Below, piece by piece: positions 7,751 to 19,300 of a DNA stretch of 64,000 nucleotides (its first letter is position 1; each line of letters opens with the position of its first letter). Under the pieces are notes generated by a model, which saw only the letters and a program-made list of their open reading frames with translations, was not told the DNA's origin and searched no databases. The DNA lies in IMG/VR virus record IMGVR_UViG_3300031857_012982, positions 1-64,000 of that record; one strand, given 5' to 3'. Position numbers and translations under genes: made by a program. The DNA comes from a virus.

Positions 7751-9931
7751 ATGACGATTAATTCAGATGCTATGCAAGGAGCTCCGATTGGTACTGCCAG
7801 ATGGAAGACGGCAACCGAAGAGAATGTTCTAGATAGATATGCTTCATACAATTATATTTTTACGTTATCCACAATACCTAGAGAGCAACTTTTAAATCCT
7901 ACCAGCATAATTGCGAGCAGACCTCGCGATGTTATCGCTAAATCTGCAGGCATAGGAGATGAAGGTAATTATTCTCCATTCAATGAAAAAGGACAAGTTG
8001 CTACATCGTCAGCAGCACGTTCAGGATATGTGGATAGAATGATCAATACATTAAAACCAGAAACAATAAAATCGTTAAATGAGTCCAACAAAATACTTCA
8101 AAGGGGACATGACATATTTTTTAAAAGTGTCACTATAGAAGGACTGAACGCCGCTAATGAAGAAAGAAAATTAGTAAGTTTTAACTCGTTGAATATGACA
8201 TTACAGGAACCATTTGGAATCACACTATTTGAAAAATTACGTGCTGCAGCTTTTAATAATGGGTATAGAGATTATATAGATTGTCCTTATTTGATCAAGA
8301 TAGAATTTCGAGGATTTGACACCAAAGGAAATCCTCTACAAGTTATAACTGCTAGGCACATACCAATTAAAATTGCAAGAGTAGAAATGTCTATCGATGC
8401 CGGTGGGACGAATTACGATGTGCAAGCAATGGCGTGGAACGAGTATGCAATGACAGATAAATTTTTATACACTAGAGGCACCGGCGGATCCTATACTAAT
8501 TCAACAAAAGACAAAGAACTCACAGGAGTGGATAAGAGAGCACAAACTCTCAACGGAGCTCTAACACTCTTAGAAGAGAATTTAAATGAACAACAAAAGA
8601 TAGAATTACGATACCAATTGCGAGACAACGAAGGAACACTGGATCGGTACATCATAGATGCAGCACCCGGGGTGTATCAATTCACAGAATCTAGCGGAAA
8701 CTCTAATTTTGATGAAACGAGTCCAGGACCGGGGTCTTATAAATTCACTATTAGGCCAAATCAAAGTATAGCACAAATTATACAAGACATTGTGCTACAA
8801 ACCGAGGAATATAGAAATATAGACAAGATTGTAGAAAAGTATTGGAAAGATATAGGAAACGCACAGGAATTAGAAGGACAAATAACAAATGAAGAGCTCA
8901 AAACAATGATCCCAGATTTTATGGTGCCGTGGTTCAAAATTAAAACTTCTATATACAACACCGAAGCGTTTGATAGAACAACTAAGATGCATGCTAAAAT
9001 AATACATTTCCAAGTGATTCCATATAGAATACACATATTAAATTTTGCAGTGCCAGGCCTCAGTGGTAGTCCATCATGGAATAGGAAAGCATTAAAAGCC
9101 TACAAATACATTTACACAGGAGAAAATACTCAAATATTAGATTTAAAAATTAATTACAATTATGGATTTTATCAGGCAGCATTATTGGATGGATCTAGGA
9201 AAGATGCTCAAACTGCTAGAGAGGTAAAAGATTTATCATTGGTACAATATGCTAGACAATTTGGTAACAAATCACTAGACTACCCAGAGGAGATGTTGCC
9301 AATGAGGAAATATCCAACCACAGTGAAGAACGAAGACGTATCCACAGAAGACAGAGGCAGCAGGACACAGGTAGACGGATTCATGGAATATCTAACCAAT
9401 CCTTTAGCAGACATGGTGAATGTAGAGATGACTATAATGGGAGATCCTGCATTCATAGGACAGGAAAACTATCTACCTATAGAAAGAAAAACCACGGCAA
9501 CTGAGAACGGCGGAGGTCAAGTATCAGAGCAAGTGCCAAGATACAAAGGACTTTATTGGGATAAAAATTTAGGATGTTTTAATTATGATCAAGCAGAGGC
9601 ATTCGTCACTTTAGATTTTAGATTTCCTACAGATATAAATGAAAAGAAGGGTGTAATGGATTTTCAGTCAATGGAGAATGTATTTTTTAGTGGATTGTAC
9701 AGAGTGACTAAAGTAACAAGTAATTTTGATCAAGGAAAATTTACACAAACACTAGCCCTAGTTAGATTTGACCAGCAAGGAAAAGAAATTAATGTTGTGG
9801 AAAATATAAAAATATTGTCAGATGCTAAAGAGAAACTGATAAATTCTTTGAGTGGAACATACACATTGACCAACCAAGAGCTTGATGCCAAAACACAGGC
9901 AGATAATCAACTCGGAAGTGGAGGAGCATAA
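7751..9931 (+). CDS. Virion structural protein, probable baseplate hub (gp27 position)
   Basis: A 726-residue protein without enzymatic motifs, rich in beta-strand-like segments. A central stretch (FGITLFEKLRAAAFNNGYRD, then CPYLIKIEFRGFDTKGNP and VQAMAWNEYAMTDK) looks like the tube-like hub domains of gp27/VgrG-type proteins. Position between gp53 and the gp5 spike gene also favours a hub role, since gp27 is the direct partner of gp5. The assignment rests on synteny and general pattern, not on a recognised signature. The gene is longer than T4 gp27 (391). It overlaps the gp5 gene by 1 base (TAATG). Confidence 0.55.
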   Translation: MTINSDAMQGAPIGTARWKTATEENVLDRYASYNYIFTLSTIPREQLLNPTSIIASRPRDVIAKSAGIGDEGNYSPFNEKGQVATSSAARSGYVDRMINTLKPETIKSLNESNKILQRGHDIFFKSVTIEGLNAANEERKLVSFNSLNMTLQEPFGITLFEKLRAAAFNNGYRDYIDCPYLIKIEFRGFDTKGNPLQVITARHIPIKIARVEMSIDAGGTNYDVQAMAWNEYAMTDKFLYTRGTGGSYTNSTKDKELTGVDKRAQTLNGALTLLEENLNEQQKIELRYQLRDNEGTLDRYIIDAAPGVYQFTESSGNSNFDETSPGPGSYKFTIRPNQSIAQIIQDIVLQTEEYRNIDKIVEKYWKDIGNAQELEGQITNEELKTMIPDFMVPWFKIKTSIYNTEAFDRTTKMHAKIIHFQVIPYRIHILNFAVPGLSGSPSWNRKALKAYKYIYTGENTQILDLKINYNYGFYQAALLDGSRKDAQTAREVKDLSLVQYARQFGNKSLDYPEEMLPMRKYPTTVKNEDVSTEDRGSRTQVDGFMEYLTNPLADMVNVEMTIMGDPAFIGQENYLPIERKTTATENGGGQVSEQVPRYKGLYWDKNLGCFNYDQAEAFVTLDFRFPTDINEKKGVMDFQSMENVFFSGLYRVTKVTSNFDQGKFTQTLALVRFDQQGKEINVVENIKILSDAKEKLINSLSGTYTLTNQELDAKTQADNQLGSGGA

Positions 9932-12447
9932 TGCCAGGCGATACATCAACACCCAATAGACAGAATAGAACTTCTACCTACACAGAGGTCAATCCTGGCC
10001 CCTATATCGGCATAGTGAAAGACAACGTGGATCCTTCTAAAATGGGAGGATTACGAGTGCTGATACCCAGTCTATCAGGAGTTAACGAAGGGTTTGCTGG
10101 GCAGCTCTATGATGTGCAATACCTTATGCCATTCTATGGTGCTAAGAGTACCAATGCATTGTCTGGCAGCACAGCGGGTGACGTAGCCAAATATGAAGAT
10201 GGAGCTCATTCTTATGGAATGTGGATGGTGCCCCCAGACATAGACAGTCGAGTGCTGGTTATATTTGTAGAAGGCAAAATTTCTCAGGGTTTTTGGTTTG
10301 GTTGTGTACAGGATCCTTTAACCAATCACATGATTCCAGGCATAGCAGCATCGAAAGACACAGTGGGAGAAACATCATCAGAAGATACCACACAAGATCT
10401 TAAAAGAGAAATTTATGGCACAGATATAGTGCCAGCCGGAGAAATAAACAGGAAATTATATAATTTTAGTGGAGGAGCAGGAGGCACCGATAGATTAAGG
10501 AAACCTATACATCCATTCGCAAATACTCTGAGAGAACAGGGATTGAGCCAAGACACAGTGAGAGGCACTACAACTAGCTCTGCACGTAGAGAGAGCCCTA
10601 GCGCCGTGTTTGGAATCAGCACACCAGGAAGAGTAGATCCTGAAAGAAGAAAAGCCAAATTAGGACCGGTAGATGCATTAGAAGACATACCAGTGGTAAG
10701 AAATGCTGGACACACTTTTGTAATGGATGACGGAGATGCAGTAGGAGACAATCAATTGATACGATTAAGGACCAGTTCTGGTCATCAGTTATTGATGCAT
10801 GATACAGCAGGAGTGATGTACCTAGCCAATGCTAAAGGCACTGTATGGATGGAGTTTAGTAACGATGGTGCAGTGGATATCTATGCTCAAAAAGGTTATA
10901 ACATAAGATCTGGGGGAGACATAAACTTTCACTCAGAAGGTGATATTAATATGTACGCCAATAGGAATATTAAAATTAAAGCCAACGAACATCTAGGAGA
11001 AGATCCATTAGATAGAACTATTAAAGGATTTGTCAGCATTGATGGTTCAATTATTAATCAAATAGCCAGCCGAGCAATGAATGTGACAGTGGACAAAGGA
11101 TACTACAGTCTGCGAACCGGTATGAGCATCTACACACAAGCAGCAGGTGGGCAACAAATACATCAAGCATCAGGACAAGTGCACCTAGTGGGCAGTCAAG
11201 TCCATTTTAACAGTATGCCTGCAGATCCAAATCTAGTACAACCTTTGCAAAGAACTGCTTTCAATCAACCATATGGCACAGGAACTGGAGAAGTTCAAGT
11301 TCCCGATGTTACTCCTATTCTCAAAGGATCAGTTGGAGTGATGAAACAAGACAGAAGCATACCAGGCATGTCAGGCATGCGAGTGCCAACACATGAACCA
11401 TTCCTATGGCACTATGACAATTTTAAAGCGTTTTCAGCATCTGGTAAGAGAGAAGATGCCAATGTGCCAGGCACTCTTGGATATGCAGAACAAAGAAATA
11501 GAACCAGCACAGTACCTACGGTAAGATTAGGACAATATCAAGCCGACTTAGAAAAATATATTAAGAACACGGTTCCAGGTACCACAGATGTTGCGGCTAT
11601 ACAGAAAGCCACTGCTGATTTTACACAAAACTATTCAAGTATTTTCAACTTATCAGACTCAGGACCACTGGCTATCAGACCATTACTGCCAGGAATCAGT
11701 GATGTTTCGAATCAAGTTATTAATAGAATCACAGGCATTGCAGGAGGAGAAGTAGGCAATCTATTCAAAGATCAAATATTTGTGAATCAAGCTGGCACAT
11801 TGTATACACTTGGAGACATGGGTAAAGTTATTAATAATTTGCCAGGAGGCAATGTTGTTGGCAATCTTGCTGCCACAGCACAAAATGCAGTAAACGCCAC
11901 TGTTGGAAATGTGATCAATAATGCGATCAGTAGCGGAGTTAACAGTGTAGCCAACACTGTATTTTCTAATAGTAATGTATCTGCAGTTAAAGACTTTTTC
12001 CGAGGAGATGGTATAGACACGTATGCTCTCGCAAATGATATGTCTGTAAGCTCTTTTGTAGATCCTCAAGTATTTGGAGGAGGATTGCCAGACCTATTCA
12101 AAAATGTTGGAGATATATTTGGACAGGGAGCATTCGGAAACAATGTAATATCTGGTATAAATTTAAGCAATCTATCTCCAGAAGGATTGATACAAGGACT
12201 GGGCACAGCAGCAATCAACACCGGCATAAGTATTGTGACAGATCAATTTAGAAATATTATTGGAGGAGAGATTACTTCTTTAACTAATATAACAAGTGTA
12301 CTGTCAGGAGGAATTGAAAACGTGCTAGGATCTGTGGCATCGAGTGTGGGAGATGTATGGAGTTTTGCACAAGGTGGATTTGCTTTCAGTGATGGCGCTG
12401 ATATTTTAACAGTAGCAGATTTTGGATTTGGAGGATTTGGGTGGTAG
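9931..12447 (+). CDS. 5: Baseplate central spike protein gp5-like
   Basis: An 838-residue spike protein. The N-terminal OB-like domain (about 23-120) holds GPYIGIVKDNVDPSKMGGLR and VLIPSLSG, typical of gp5/VgrG. From about 270 to 360 there is a triple-stranded beta-helix region: SSGHQLLMHDTAGVMYLA, WMEFSNDGAVDIY and GDINFHSEGDINMYANRNIK. I see no T4-type lysozyme domain between the two, so the protein looks like a spike without the built-in muramidase. The last ~250 residues are Asn/Gly/Val-rich and may form an extended or helical tail. It follows the probable hub gene by a 1-base overlap and precedes gp25. Confidence 0.8.
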   Translation: MPGDTSTPNRQNRTSTYTEVNPGPYIGIVKDNVDPSKMGGLRVLIPSLSGVNEGFAGQLYDVQYLMPFYGAKSTNALSGSTAGDVAKYEDGAHSYGMWMVPPDIDSRVLVIFVEGKISQGFWFGCVQDPLTNHMIPGIAASKDTVGETSSEDTTQDLKREIYGTDIVPAGEINRKLYNFSGGAGGTDRLRKPIHPFANTLREQGLSQDTVRGTTTSSARRESPSAVFGISTPGRVDPERRKAKLGPVDALEDIPVVRNAGHTFVMDDGDAVGDNQLIRLRTSSGHQLLMHDTAGVMYLANAKGTVWMEFSNDGAVDIYAQKGYNIRSGGDINFHSEGDINMYANRNIKIKANEHLGEDPLDRTIKGFVSIDGSIINQIASRAMNVTVDKGYYSLRTGMSIYTQAAGGQQIHQASGQVHLVGSQVHFNSMPADPNLVQPLQRTAFNQPYGTGTGEVQVPDVTPILKGSVGVMKQDRSIPGMSGMRVPTHEPFLWHYDNFKAFSASGKREDANVPGTLGYAEQRNRTSTVPTVRLGQYQADLEKYIKNTVPGTTDVAAIQKATADFTQNYSSIFNLSDSGPLAIRPLLPGISDVSNQVINRITGIAGGEVGNLFKDQIFVNQAGTLYTLGDMGKVINNLPGGNVVGNLAATAQNAVNATVGNVINNAISSGVNSVANTVFSNSNVSAVKDFFRGDGIDTYALANDMSVSSFVDPQVFGGGLPDLFKNVGDIFGQGAFGNNVISGINLSNLSPEGLIQGLGTAAINTGISIVTDQFRNIIGGEITSLTNITSVLSGGIENVLGSVASSVGDVWSFAQGGFAFSDGADILTVADFGFGGFGW

Positions 12448-12450
12448 ATT

Positions 12451-12858
12451 ATGGCATACGAAGATAAAAATAGCAATAGCAACTTAAGACAAGTGTTCAA
12501 AGGTTTCAGTTCACGAGCCGATCAAAACAATTTTAGATTGTACGATTTTGAATTAATCAAACAGGATCTTATCAATAGATTGAGTGTACGCAAAGGCGAG
12601 CGAGTGGAAAATCCTGAATTTGGCACTATAATCTATGATTGCATATTTGAACCTTTGACCAATGCTCTAAAACAAGCCATAGCCGATGACATTACACAAA
12701 ATTTAAATGCTGATCCACGTATTAGTTCATCTGATATCACTGTGAGCGAAACTGAAAAAGGCATTGCTGTACAAGCCACTATAACCTATGTACCCTACAA
12801 TATTACCGAGAAATTAACATTCTCATTCGACGAAAACTCTCTTTTACGCCTGTCTTAA
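12451..12858 (+). CDS. 25: Baseplate wedge protein gp25
   Basis: A 135-residue protein with the gp25/GPW family pattern: RLYDFELIKQDLINRLSVRK, GERVENPEFGTIIYDCIFEP, then an alternating-strand half with DPRISSSDITV. The conserved EFG segment that packs against the sheath is present. T4 gp25 (132 residues) binds the sheath and the gp6-gp7 core wedge bundle. The gene lies 3 bases after gp5 and is the last gene before the late promoter at 12879. Confidence 0.92.
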   Translation: MAYEDKNSNSNLRQVFKGFSSRADQNNFRLYDFELIKQDLINRLSVRKGERVENPEFGTIIYDCIFEPLTNALKQAIADDITQNLNADPRISSSDITVSETEKGIAVQATITYVPYNITEKLTFSFDENSLLRLS

Positions 12859-12878
12859 TCTACGCACTTAATAATATC

Positions 12879-12886
12879 CATAAATA
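12879..12886 (+). promoter_or_regulatory. Late promoter CATAAATA
   Basis: CATAAATA fits the NATAAATA late promoter form of T4-like marine phages. It sits in the 43-base gap before gp6, with a likely start near 12893 and a leader of about 9 bases. It would drive gp6 and the giant protein. Confidence 0.6.
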
Positions 12887-12901
12887 TCCGTGTATTAAAC
12901 T

Positions 12902-15900
12902 ATGTCCACTACTGATAGACAAAACCGATTGCTTGTAGCCGAAGATTGGCGCAAAATCTATACCAGTTTCCAACAAGCTGATTTTAAATCCTACGATTTT
13001 GAGACACTGAGAAGGACCATGATTGCCTATCTTAGAGAAAATTATCCAGATGATTTCAATGATTTTGTTGAGAGTTCAGAATACATTGCGCTGATAGATC
13101 TTATTGCGTATATTGCTCAGAGTTTGAGTTTTCGAGTGGATTTAAATGCTCGAGAAAACTTTTTAGAAACAGCTTCTAGAAGAAACAGCATACTGAGATT
13201 GGCACGATTAATCAATTACAATGCCAAAAGAAATCTTCCAGCCACAGGACTTTTAAAATTTCAATCAGTGTCTACCACCCAGGATGTTCGAGACAGCGGT
13301 GGCAACAGTCTAGCCAACGTTACAATTGTGTGGAATGATTCTACCAATGCTAACGCTAGAGAACAATTTATTACTATATTGAATGCAGCCAATGTGTCCG
13401 GTCAATTAATTGGAAAACCCAAAGAGTCGGGCAACATTGGTGGAATTAAGACAGAGACTTATATGGTGAATACCACTAATACAGACGTACCAGTATTCAC
13501 ATTCACTAGAGGCATAAGTGGAATAGCAAGAAACTTTGAAATAGTGCCAGCCACAATATCCGATTCAGAATCTATCTATGAACAAGCACCAGTGCCAGGC
13601 ACAGGATTCACTTATGTTTATAGAAATGATGGAGCAGGTGACTCTAGTCCTAACACAGGATTTTTTGCTCTACTGAAACAAGGATCGTTGGCCAATCTTG
13701 AATTTTCTATAACTCAACCCACAACCAACTATGTTCAATCTATCAATGTTAACAACATCAACAACATCGATGTGTGGTTGTATGAGTTAGATGATTTTGG
13801 ACAGATAGAAAAATTTTGGACCAAGGTACCCGATCTCAGTGGTAACAATGTCATCTATAACAGTTTAAATGCAGATGTTAGAGACATCTACAATGTTGTC
13901 ACTAAAACCAATGACGCAGTGGATCTTGTGTTTGGAGATGGCAACTTTTCTAACATACCATCGGGAAGATTTAGAGCATACTACAGAACCAGTGCCAATT
14001 CAAATTTCTCAGTTCAACCAGCCGACATGCAAGGCATATCATTCAGTATGTCCTACACAGATGTCAATGGAGGAGAACAGACATTAACAGTCACAGCATC
14101 TCTACAACAGAGTATCTATAATGCTGCTGCAACAGAGAGCAACGACAGTATCAAAACCAAAGCACCACAGGTATATTATTCTCAGAATAGAATGATCACA
14201 GCAGAAGATTATAATGTGGTTCCTCTATCAGCATCACAGGAAATTATTAAAATAAAATCAGTAAACAGAAGTGCCAGCGGTATTAGTAGAGCCAAAGAGA
14301 TCATAGATCCCACAGGAGCATACAGCAATGTATCAGTATTTGCTGATGACGGAATACTTTACAGAGAAGAGAGCACACCAGAATTTACTTTTACATTTAC
14401 AAATAGAAATGAGATATTAGACGTAATTAATCGATTGGTAGAACCAACATTGTCTTTATCTTCTGCTAGACAATTTTATTATATCAAGTATGACAGAAGA
14501 GATCTTAGTGCTTTAAATGCCTCTTGGGTCAGCACAACCACAGGCACCAATACTAACACAGGTTATTTTACAGCTGGTGGACCATTAGCAGTGGGAGATT
14601 TTGCAACCACTAATTTAAAATATGCTAAACCAGGAGCTCTAATTAAATTTACATCGCCAGACACAAGAAAATTTTTAAACGGCAAATTAGTATCTGCAAG
14701 TACAAACCTAGCACAGGATAGACAGTGGAGTAAAATTGCTGCAGTGGTAGGAGATGGTGCTAACGGAGGAGCAGGCAATCTAGAAACAGGAATAGGACCA
14801 ATTACATTAAATGATATAGTGCCTGAAGATGCTGAATTAGCATCAGTTATTCCTCAATTCGTAACTGTATTTGATACTGCATTGAAAACAGATTTGCAAG
14901 ATAGAATAGAAATTTATGAAGAGTTTGGTCTACGATTTGATGAAGAAAACTCTGAATGGATAGTAATAACAGGTGCTAATTTAAATTCTTCTGAAGAATT
15001 TTCTTTGAACGATACAGGAGATAATACAAACACTAATCAAGATGCTAGTTGGTGGTTTAAATTTACCAACGACGGAAATACATACACAGTAACTTCTAGA
15101 GCATTGGATTATATTTTTGAATCAGAAGCAGATAATAAATTTCATTTTGATAGTCAAGAAAGAATATACGATTATATCACAGGAACATCAGTGAAGGACA
15201 CTGTGAGAGTATTAAAAAGTAACACTGTGCCCAGCACAGGACTAGGCATAGGTTATCCAATTGATTGGCAGATTGTGGACACAGTGGAAGAATCAGATGG
15301 ATATCAAGATAATAGAAAAGTTAAAGTCGGATTTTATGACAACGACGATGATGGAGTAGTTGATAATCCAGATATTTTTGATATTGTAGTAGAACCAGAC
15401 GTATCTATCACAACAAAATTTGTATTTTTTGAAAAATATAACAGTTATGACAATATAGAAAGATACAGACCTTATTCAGCTACTAATTTTATAGTTACTT
15501 CTTTAGAATCTAATATTACAATACCGGGAGAGTACGAAGATGGACAACTATTTTATTTCTACACAGATGATGTGGTTAAAATCTACAACAGTGAAGCAAT
15601 AACATTGAACACTACTACAGATTATTATGCTAGAAGAGGCAGAAGTGCTATAGAATTCCTATATAGACACAATGCTGGACAAGGCACTAGAATAGATCCT
15701 TCTCAAACCAATATTGTTGATATCTACATGTTAGAAAGATCTTATGATCAGTTATATAGAACATGGTTATCTCAAGGTGGCACAGAACCTGCACCATCCA
15801 CATCAGATCAATTAAGAATTTCTTACTCAGGAGTATTGAATCCATTAAAAGGATTATCAGATCAAATAGTATACCATCCAGTGAAATACAAAATATTATT

Positions 15901-16381
15901 TGGATCCAAAGCAGAAGAACAATTCCAAGCCACATTCAAAGTGGTTAAAAACTCTCTAACCAATGTGACCAATGCAGTTATCAAAACTCGAGTTATACAG
16001 GCTATAAATGAATTTTTTGCTCTAAATAATTTTGATTTTGGAGATACTTTTTATTTCACAGAGTTAGCTACTTACATACACAATCAATTAGCACCAGATC
16101 TATTAACAGTGGTTATAGTACCCAATCAAAACGAACAAGCATTTGGATCATTATTCCAAATCAGTGGTGCTGCAGATGAAATTTTTATCAGTGGAGCGAC
16201 TGTGGATGATGTTGTAATCATTGATGCTATAGGTGCCAATCAGTTAGCAGCTAGCGGTACAGTTGTAACTAGTACTACTGGTACCACTACCAGCAATAGA
16301 TCAACATCGGCAGTATCATCAGTTACCACAGGAAAATCTGGATCAAGATCCAACACAGGCAGTAGCGGAACAGGATACTAG
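12902..16381 (+). CDS. 6: Baseplate wedge protein gp6-like
   Basis: A 1,159-residue protein. The first ~130 residues carry the gp6/baseplate J-like signature: YDFETLRRTMIAYLRENYPD, SSEYIALIDLIAYIAQSLSF and RVDLNARENFLETASRRNSI. Later regions include a VVFGDG-like strand (VDLVFGDGNFSNIPSGRFRA) typical of the family, and a ferredoxin-like C-terminal half ending before a Ser/Thr/Gly-rich tail of about 45 residues. T4 gp6 has 660 residues, so about 500 residues of extra beta-rich sequence are inserted (about 500-1000). gp6 dimers form the inner ring of the baseplate. It follows its own late promoter and is 2 bases from the giant gene. Confidence 0.9.
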   Translation: MSTTDRQNRLLVAEDWRKIYTSFQQADFKSYDFETLRRTMIAYLRENYPDDFNDFVESSEYIALIDLIAYIAQSLSFRVDLNARENFLETASRRNSILRLARLINYNAKRNLPATGLLKFQSVSTTQDVRDSGGNSLANVTIVWNDSTNANAREQFITILNAANVSGQLIGKPKESGNIGGIKTETYMVNTTNTDVPVFTFTRGISGIARNFEIVPATISDSESIYEQAPVPGTGFTYVYRNDGAGDSSPNTGFFALLKQGSLANLEFSITQPTTNYVQSINVNNINNIDVWLYELDDFGQIEKFWTKVPDLSGNNVIYNSLNADVRDIYNVVTKTNDAVDLVFGDGNFSNIPSGRFRAYYRTSANSNFSVQPADMQGISFSMSYTDVNGGEQTLTVTASLQQSIYNAAATESNDSIKTKAPQVYYSQNRMITAEDYNVVPLSASQEIIKIKSVNRSASGISRAKEIIDPTGAYSNVSVFADDGILYREESTPEFTFTFTNRNEILDVINRLVEPTLSLSSARQFYYIKYDRRDLSALNASWVSTTTGTNTNTGYFTAGGPLAVGDFATTNLKYAKPGALIKFTSPDTRKFLNGKLVSASTNLAQDRQWSKIAAVVGDGANGGAGNLETGIGPITLNDIVPEDAELASVIPQFVTVFDTALKTDLQDRIEIYEEFGLRFDEENSEWIVITGANLNSSEEFSLNDTGDNTNTNQDASWWFKFTNDGNTYTVTSRALDYIFESEADNKFHFDSQERIYDYITGTSVKDTVRVLKSNTVPSTGLGIGYPIDWQIVDTVEESDGYQDNRKVKVGFYDNDDDGVVDNPDIFDIVVEPDVSITTKFVFFEKYNSYDNIERYRPYSATNFIVTSLESNITIPGEYEDGQLFYFYTDDVVKIYNSEAITLNTTTDYYARRGRSAIEFLYRHNAGQGTRIDPSQTNIVDIYMLERSYDQLYRTWLSQGGTEPAPSTSDQLRISYSGVLNPLKGLSDQIVYHPVKYKILFGSKAEEQFQATFKVVKNSLTNVTNAVIKTRVIQAINEFFALNNFDFGDTFYFTELATYIHNQLAPDLLTVVIVPNQNEQAFGSLFQISGAADEIFISGATVDDVVIIDAIGANQLAASGTVVTSTTGTTTSNRSTSAVSSVTTGKSGSRSNTGSSGTGY

Positions 16382-16383
16382 AG

Positions 16384-19300
16384 ATGGCTGATTCACCTAT
16401 CAACAGCACAACTAATTACGAAGTTGTTACAGACAGTAACGGTGTGACTCTGAGAAGATCCATAGCTCATCTGCCATCGTTCTATAGAACAGACAATAAT
16501 CATAGATTTTTAACCAGCACTTTAGATCAATTAATACAACCAGGCAAATTAACAAGATTAGATGGCTATGTTGGTCGTCAATATTCTTATACTAGACAAG
16601 CAGCTGACAGTTATATCGAAGCAACCAGCGAGGACAGAGCCAATTATCAATTAGAACCTGCTGTGACCTACACAGACAAAGATACATCTTCTATCAATCC
16701 AGAAGACCAAGTTAAATTCACAGCCACCTATGATGATTATATTAATCAAATAAAATTCTTTGGTGGCAATGTTGATAATCATGATAGACTTAATAAAGAG
16801 ATAGTGTATGCATGGAATCCTGCAGTAGACTTTGACAAATTAATCAATTACAGAGAATACTATTGGTTGCCAGAAGGTCCAAATCCCATTTTAGTTTCTA
16901 ATAACGGTACAAATTCAGTTACTGAGATATCAGTGGATCATGTGGGCAACACTGCTTATACTTTCAGCACATATGATGGTGTACAAAATCCCACAATAAC
17001 ATTATACAGAGGTAACACTTACAAATTTGTATTAGATGTAGACGGTCATCCTTTCTATATTATGACCGAACCATTTACCACGGGCATAGCCGAGGATGGC
17101 AGCACATCAGTGATTTATTCTTCAGCTGTGTCAGGCAATGGCACTGAGGTTGGTATTTTAACTTTTACGGTACCATCAGATGCACCAGACATATTGTATT
17201 ATCAGTGTGGCAATCACCAAGCAATGCAGGGTATTTTAACAATTAAAACTATCACTGCTGTAACAAAAATAGATGTAGAGCACGAGATAGTAGGCACAAA
17301 GAATTATATCATGTCTTCAGGAATAAAACTGAGCAATGGTATGAAATTAAAATTTATTGATAATGTGACCAGTGCAACATATAAAAATAAAGAATTTTAT
17401 GTGGAAGGAGTGGGCGATCATATTACTCTAACAGATACTGCTCGATTAATCACACCAGAATCTTATTCTGCAGAGACCACAGAATTGTATGACACAGTGA
17501 CTTACGATAGTAGACCTTATGCAATCAGTTTTTATAGACCCGAAACACCCGATTATATCACAATCAAAAGAGACAGTCCAGATAACAATGCATGGAGTAG
17601 ATATAACCGATGGTTTCATAAATCAGTAATAAAAACATCAGACGATGTTAATGGTAATATTACCGCTTTATTAGAAACAGCTAGAGCCAAAAGACCCATA
17701 ATAGAATTTGACTCAGGCATACAATTATATGATCACGGAACAGAAGGATTAAACTCTGTGGCCTTGATTGACACAGTGACCACAGATGTGTTCTCCACAG
17801 TGGTCAACTCTTCAGGATACATTGTGGACGGTATTTCTTTAGCACATGGCATGAGAGTATTATTCACAGCAGACACCGATTCAATAGTTAAAAATAGAAT
17901 TTATAAAGTGAATTTTGTCACAGTGGGAGGTAACTCAGTAATAAATCTTACGCAAGAAGCAGATGGCATACCACAAGATGGTCAAACTGTGTATGCAGAG
18001 TTAGGAGCAAACTACCAAGGAAAAACTTTTTATTACAGTGAGTCTGAAAATGCATGGCAGCAAGGACAGACAAAAACAGCTCTAAATCAAAAACCTTTAT
18101 TTTCTTTACAGGATAATAATGATATAAAATTTAATGATCAAACAGTGTATCAAAATTCTTCTTTTGCAGGTGCTGCTGTTTTTGAATATAAAATTTCAGA
18201 AACTTCTCCTGTGGATACAGTGTTAGGATTGAGAGTAAAATACAACACTATCAATAATGTGGGAGATATTACTTTTACTTCTGATCTTGGATCGGGATCA
18301 TTCACTTATAAGAGTGGAGACAAAGTGATATCTAAAAATTTTGGCACAGGTCATGTGCATTATATTATCAGTAGAACAGAAAATGAAGCCAAAACATCTT
18401 GGATTAAACGACTTGAAGACAGCAAACAACGAGTAATAAGAACATTCATTGTTGAAGCTAATGAATTAAGATTATTTCCTATCGATGTATTTGCGAACAG
18501 TGTGGAATTGGAAGATTTAGATGTACATGTAGATGTTAACTCTAAAGTACAGAATCTAAACACAGATTATACATTAGTAGATGGAACCACAAACAAATAT
18601 ATAAAATTTTCATATGATCTTTTGGTGGGAGACATAGTTAAAATACAATGTTACAGTGCAGCCAAAAGAGTTGTCGGCAAAGGTTTATATGAAATACCAG
18701 AAAATTTATCAGTCAATCCGTTCAACGAGCAGTTGAAAGATTTTACCTTTGGACAAATATTAAATCATGTGCATGATATAAATGAAAAGAATGTTGAACT
18801 AACAGGAGATATACCTGGAGACAGTAATTTACGAGATTTGCCTGATGTAAGAACCAAAGGTGGAACCATAATACAACATTCAGCACCATTGCCTCAAGCT
18901 ATGTTCTCATTAATAGATCAGAATGCCAATGCGATTTCTGCTATAGAATATTGTTCTTTAGAATATCAAAAATTTAAAGAAGGATTTCAATCTAATATCG
19001 ATATTGGACGGTCCTATGAAGGAGATCCTGCTGCAGCAGTGGACGAAATAATCAAAACCATGCATGGTGATCGCGGAATCAGTTTTCCATTCTTCTATGA
19101 AGACATGATAGGTTACGGAGAAAAAGTCAGCACAAGAACATACACAGTACAAGACAGCACAGAAACAGAGTACGCTATTGACAGTCAGTTTGATATCAAT
19201 GTTTCCAGCAATCGAGCAGTCTATGTTTACCTTAACAACACACAATTATTACAAGGTTACGATTACACTTTTAGTGAAACCGAAGATAGTGTGAATATAA

